From assembly GCA_963693285.1 (NCBI GenBank), contig OY848918.1, positions 20,843,484-20,907,483 of the forward strand: a stretch of 64,000 nucleotides of DNA, written 5' to 3'. Both the position numbers and the translations under genes were made by a program. The stretch's first letter is position 1. Every line of letters begins with the position of its first letter. This stretch comes from Xestospongia muta. Its lineage: Eukaryota; Porifera; Demospongiae; Haplosclerida; Petrosiidae. The notes below the pieces were generated by a model that was not told the origin of the DNA, did not search any database, and saw only the letters and a program-made list of their open reading frames with translations. Shown here one piece after another: positions 60,308 to 64,000 of the stretch.

Positions 60308-63300
60308 ATGTCTCAGAATAGGCTAGTAAGTCTATAATCTTTCTATTACTATGTCATTATCCCTATATATCACTGTGATACTAACTAAACTTACATATCA
60401 GTGTTATTGTATAGACAGAATATCTTTCTAAAAGATGGTCTTTTAGTTATAAGGGCTGATCTGTATACTCACTATACTACACTACATGATACATGTTGTC
60501 TTTATAATAGAATGTACAACTGTTCTGGGCAGCTCATAATGGAAACATTGAAGAAGTCAAATCTACTATTGAACAAGGTGCTGATGTAAACTGTCATATT
60601 CCAGACACTGTAAGTTACTAGCTCTCAATATTTAAGTATATATCTCAACAGTAAAGCCTATTTTTCATATACAGTGTGTTTTTATAAGTAAGTCTAAGAT
60701 CCAATAATTATCATATCACTACACACTGTATCATCATTATAGTATGATGTTGGTTGAGCTATAATACATGAGATGATCTAGTATCATCCCCAGACCTACT
60801 CACAAGCTAAAATAGGTCTGATCACACGAGTTGATTTTTGTGAATCCTACTTTAGCTTGCGAGTAGGTCTGGAGACAACACTAGGGATGGTCTAAATTTA
60901 ATATCACAAATCCCTGTGTGATTTTAATTAATAGTCTAAGAGTTTCTTTCATTTTCTGTTTCATCTCCTAATAATAAAAAGTGTTAATATTACTGACATG
61001 ATGTGTACATTTGTTGATCTAATAACAATGTTACTGAATTATTCTAACAGAGCCAGTCTATATCTATCATATAACACAAATTTATGAAGGACAATATTCT
61101 TATGAATTTACTTTTAATATAGCATTTGCAAAATAGATTTTCTGGAATTATTACAAGATTTTATGCCATGCTCATATTTACTCACTCACTATCCTCATAA
61201 GTTTACAATCTACCAGAATGCTAATAAAACTCTGATAAGTATATTTTTTTAAAGTATCAAAAAGAAACCTTGATTCTGATTGTATCAACAAGTTGTATAC
61301 ATACATACCTAACTATGGTCTATTTTTATAGAGAGTCCTTAGGTTTATTGTATTCCAACATTTAAATTTGAGAAACAATTAGTACACACAATTAATTATA
61401 ACATTAGAGAGATTGTGGTAACATATAGGAAATGGTAAGTTTAGTAAAATGTTCTTCATTTGCCAAAATGTTTTCCTCCAGCATTTTAATTAAAGACATG
61501 ACAATAGGCAGAACAATTCATTGTTATTTAAATTTGCCAAAGTTTATTTTATATCTATATGATCTCCTTCCACAATTACCTATTACAGGTGTTACATTTA
61601 GCTGTGTATTGCCACATAAATAAATCTATTTGCTGGTTCACACTTTATATAATAACAATATTCATAACCTACTAATAATTTGATTAAGAATATTATGACA
61701 ATGAATAAGATTGTAATTTTAATAACAAGAGTGACCTTTTATATTCAGAGGTTAAACCAGTTTGTTGTATATTTTATGATTACAAGCAAAACATACTGTA
61801 TACCGGGATTTATTAGCGACGATAAAATTTGGCGGGATTTTAAAATTTTACAATTGGCGATATTAAATTTGACGAATTTAGCACATGGCTTGTTATCACA
61901 CCCACTTTATCCATCCAGCCACAATGTTTCACATATAAAAAATAAAAATTGTGGGCGTGGCAACTACACGAAAACTTTGACTGTTATTTATTTGGCGATT
62001 TTTTAAATTTGCCATTTCGCCAAATTTTATCGGCCGCCAATAAATCCCGGTATACGGTATAATCCTAACATATCCACAGACTACTAAACTAAATGTTGGT
62101 ACAGTAGTACTGTTAGAAGTCTCTTATTAGAGAGGTATTATAATTAATAAAAGACATTTTGGACTCTATTTTGTCTGGACAAGTAATAGGGAGACATGAG
62201 AACAGCTAAAATTTCATAAAGCATTAGACTAGTATGGTGTTCTTGTCCATTTGCTTAGAGAGGATGAGTCTGGAGACAAAACCATATAAGACTTGTATAG
62301 AAGGAATGTGTTACGGATAGAGCATACTTAGAACTAAACATCTGTTAAGAGAGTTAAAAAAAAAAAAATACTGTTGCGATGTGCACTGATTAGTGATAAT
62401 GATCTTTCAAATAGAAGCACAGATGACATTTCTGTGGTCTGCAACATTTTTGCAGACCACAGTAGACTATACGAGTCTAACATGTCCTAGTCCCCAGACC
62501 CTTTGTCTCTAAGTGAAGGGACAGACTGTTATTAGACAGCTAAATGACTATGAATATTTTGATATTCTAACTAGAGATCTTATCAGTAGACACAGCTTAG
62601 AGTCCTTAATATAATATGATAATAGTTTCATTCACTTTCAAATTTAGTGACAGGATCTGCAGCACAAATTCTTTGGTATTTCACTCATCAGAATAAATTG
62701 CTATATTACAATGTCACACCTATATATTAACTGAGAATTAACCAAAATCAGTTTATTTTGGAAGAATTTCCAAAATTAATATTTTTGAAAATGGTTTCTT
62801 GTACATGCAGCATTTTATTTTTAAGATATTTAGTTTGACCTTTCTTATAGACAGAGTTTAAACCAGTATATTGTGTGTATTATGTTTGCTAGCAAAACAT
62901 ATATTATTAACATATCCACAGAGTAACTATATAATTGTAAATAATGTTCATAATATGTTTTAATAAGTAATGTAGTGTTTATAAGGACTCCATAATTTAA
63001 AATAATTTCAAGTTATTAAAGTAGTCCAATAATGACTATTAATACTTTCATAGTATTATAATGTTAATTTAACTTGTACTAATGTAATTATAGGTTCACT
63101 GACTTCTTTGTAATATCATATATTAGAAATAACTAATATTTTATTAATATACTAATACTACTGTTACTATTGTGATATTGTATGTACTCTTTAAAATTTT
63201 GAATTGTTATTTAATAAATAATTAATAGGTAGATTTTGTAACTGTCATTTGTTAATAACAAACATTATCATCTACTATTATATAGGGTTTTGAGAGACCA

Positions 63301-63384
63301 CTGATTGCTGCATCTTATCGTGGACACACTGACATTGTGTCTATTCTTCTTCAAAAAAAAGCAAACCCAAATTGCACTAATTAT
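60308..63384 (+). CDS. Ankyrin gene copy 3, exons 1-3 (runs off window)
   Basis: Exons 60308-60325 (MSQNRL), 60511-60609 (LFWAAHNGNIEEVKSTIEQG) and 63286-63384 (RPLIAASYRGHTDIVSILLQ) join in phase 0 to 72 codons without a stop. Exon 3 lacks one ACT codon present in the other copies, leaving a 33-residue repeat. Splice sites match copy 1 (GTAAGT donors). The gene continues beyond 64000, so whether it carries the GTPase and death-domain exons is unknown. The 62-codon frame beginning at 60401 is a part-intron shadow of exon 2. Confidence 0.75.
60778..60884. mobile_element. Palindromic MITE A, copy 3
   Basis: Same 107-bp foldback element as in copies 1 and 2, at the homologous intron position, with slightly more arm mismatches (GGAGACAACACTAG at the right end). 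Confidence 0.8.
61793..62060. mobile_element. MITE B, complete copy
   Basis: A 268-bp element with long inverted repeats: left ATACTGTATACCGGGATTTA, right TAAATCCCGGTATACGGTAT. Inner arms GATAAAATTTGGCG and CGCCAAATTTTATC also pair. No coding content. Copies 1 and 2 have right-truncated versions at the same site. Confidence 0.85.
62061..63090. other. Intron sequence unique to copy 3, nothing recognised
   Basis: Present only in copy 3 between MITE B and the conserved sequence before exon 3. Copies 1 and 2 each have a junction here at different MITE B positions, which suggests independent deletions from a longer ancestor. I see no domain; a short mirrored TGCAGACCACAG / CTGTGGTCTGCA pair occurs at about 62432-62462. 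Confidence 0.55.
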
Positions 63385-64000
63385 GTAAGTGTTCATATAT
63401 AGTAACAATACTGTTGTAATGTATATATGTATACATTGTACATGTAGGTATACACATGTGAGTTTATTAATGTAATTGTCATGTTGTACTTTTTTTGTTT
63501 TGTTAGCAATATTCTTAAAATTGTGAAAATTAAACCTCAATTTATTAGCATTTCAATGTTATAATATAGGAGATGTTAAAAACAGAGAATTTACTTCCCC
63601 CAGATAATTATGTATAAAGGTCATCTGGTTTCAGTAACGAATATAGATCCACATCAAGTACTGGGCTGATCATTTCTTCATAGCTATTACACAGGGGTAG
63701 TTTTCCATCTTGCTACAATAGAACAGTTACAATAAGGGGTTTCCACTCACTGTAATTAACAGGCTTAATTTTGACCAATGACAGCAACTTGTCTAGCTCA
63801 GCTTTAAGGATGGTTTAAGAGAGAAGACACAGGCTGAAGTCTTCAAAAATTGGGTTTGGGATTTCTCTTCAAGTCCAGTTTAGCAACATGTTGAGTCATT
63901 GTGCCCAACTTGTCTGTGAAGACTTCTTTATTTTTCTCTATGTAATGCCCAGTTGTCTGTCCATAGTAACTCTAGCAGTTGACACATATTATTTTTGGAC

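Larger units (their letters stand above)
56006..64000. repeat. Segmental duplication copy 3
   Basis: 56006-59555 matches 5245-8800; 59645-59920 matches 33940-34080; 59960-64000 matches 37300-40400 of copy 2, and its later part (from about 60265) matches 9245-11720 of copy 1. The window ends inside its intron 3. Compared with copies 1 and 2 it has about 1 kb of extra sequence at 62061-63090. Confidence 0.9.

Noticed and set aside
60401..60589. 62-codon frame near copy 3 exon 2
   Set aside because: Its first half is intron and the conserved part uses another frame; the three copies agree on exon 60511-60609.

Overview
This window is AT-rich eukaryotic nuclear DNA, most probably from a sponge (demosponge, Amphimedon-like). 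The grounds are multi-exon genes with GT/AG introns, exons that each hold one ankyrin repeat, a ROCO-type GTPase with a death domain, a NIDO-domain fragment, a split XRN2 relic, and many decayed DNA transposons and retroelements. The species is an inference; no bacterial operon, rRNA, tRNA or CRISPR array is visible.

Layout. 1-5.2 kb: gene-poor DNA with two piggyBac-type transposase relics. 5.2-18.1 kb: copy 1 of a segmental duplication plus the only apparently complete gene, a seven-exon gene (9276-18126) for a 967-residue protein with N-terminal ankyrin repeats, a Roc-like P-loop GTPase, a COR-like region, a Cys-rich patch and a C-terminal death domain. 18.5-22.4 kb: relic of a THAP-bearing element of the DNCxGQNKN transposase-like family, followed by a piggyBac relic. 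23.9-28.2 kb (minus strand): a 17-exon XRN2 relic lacking its N-terminal part, with one frameshift and two nonsense codons. 28.3-33.1 kb: two strong hairpins, a non-LTR reverse transcriptase scrap, an unrecognised exon-like piece and another piggyBac relic. 33.1-41.5 kb: copy 2 of the duplication, split by a ~3.2 kb insertion carrying a piggyBac relic; it holds exons 1-3 of a second ankyrin gene and then stops. 41.6-43.9 kb: a 2.3 kb minisatellite. 44.1-47.9 kb (minus): a decayed reverse-transcriptase element with a nuclease-like tail. 48.2-49.4 kb: C-terminal half of a second DNCxGQNKN-family element. 50.4-54.3 kb: a NIDO-domain gene relic, three copies of its terminal exon, nested inverted repeats and a Mutator-type MITE. 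56.0-64.0 kb: copy 3 of the duplication, with exons 1-3 of a third ankyrin gene that runs off the window.

How it fits together. The recurring theme is a tandemly duplicated 5' module (upstream region, short first exon, two ankyrin exons) of an ANK-Roc-COR-death gene. Only copy 1 keeps the GTPase and death-domain exons in view. Copies 2 and 3 share a noncoding 5' exon and a short first exon (starting Met-Ser-Gln) that copy 1 lacks. Such a protein is expected to work as an intracellular scaffold or signalling GTPase in an apoptosis- or innate-immunity-like pathway, with the ankyrin part sensing and the death domain recruiting partners; that role is inferred from domains only. Most of the remaining window is mobile-element debris, which also supplies markers for ordering the duplications.
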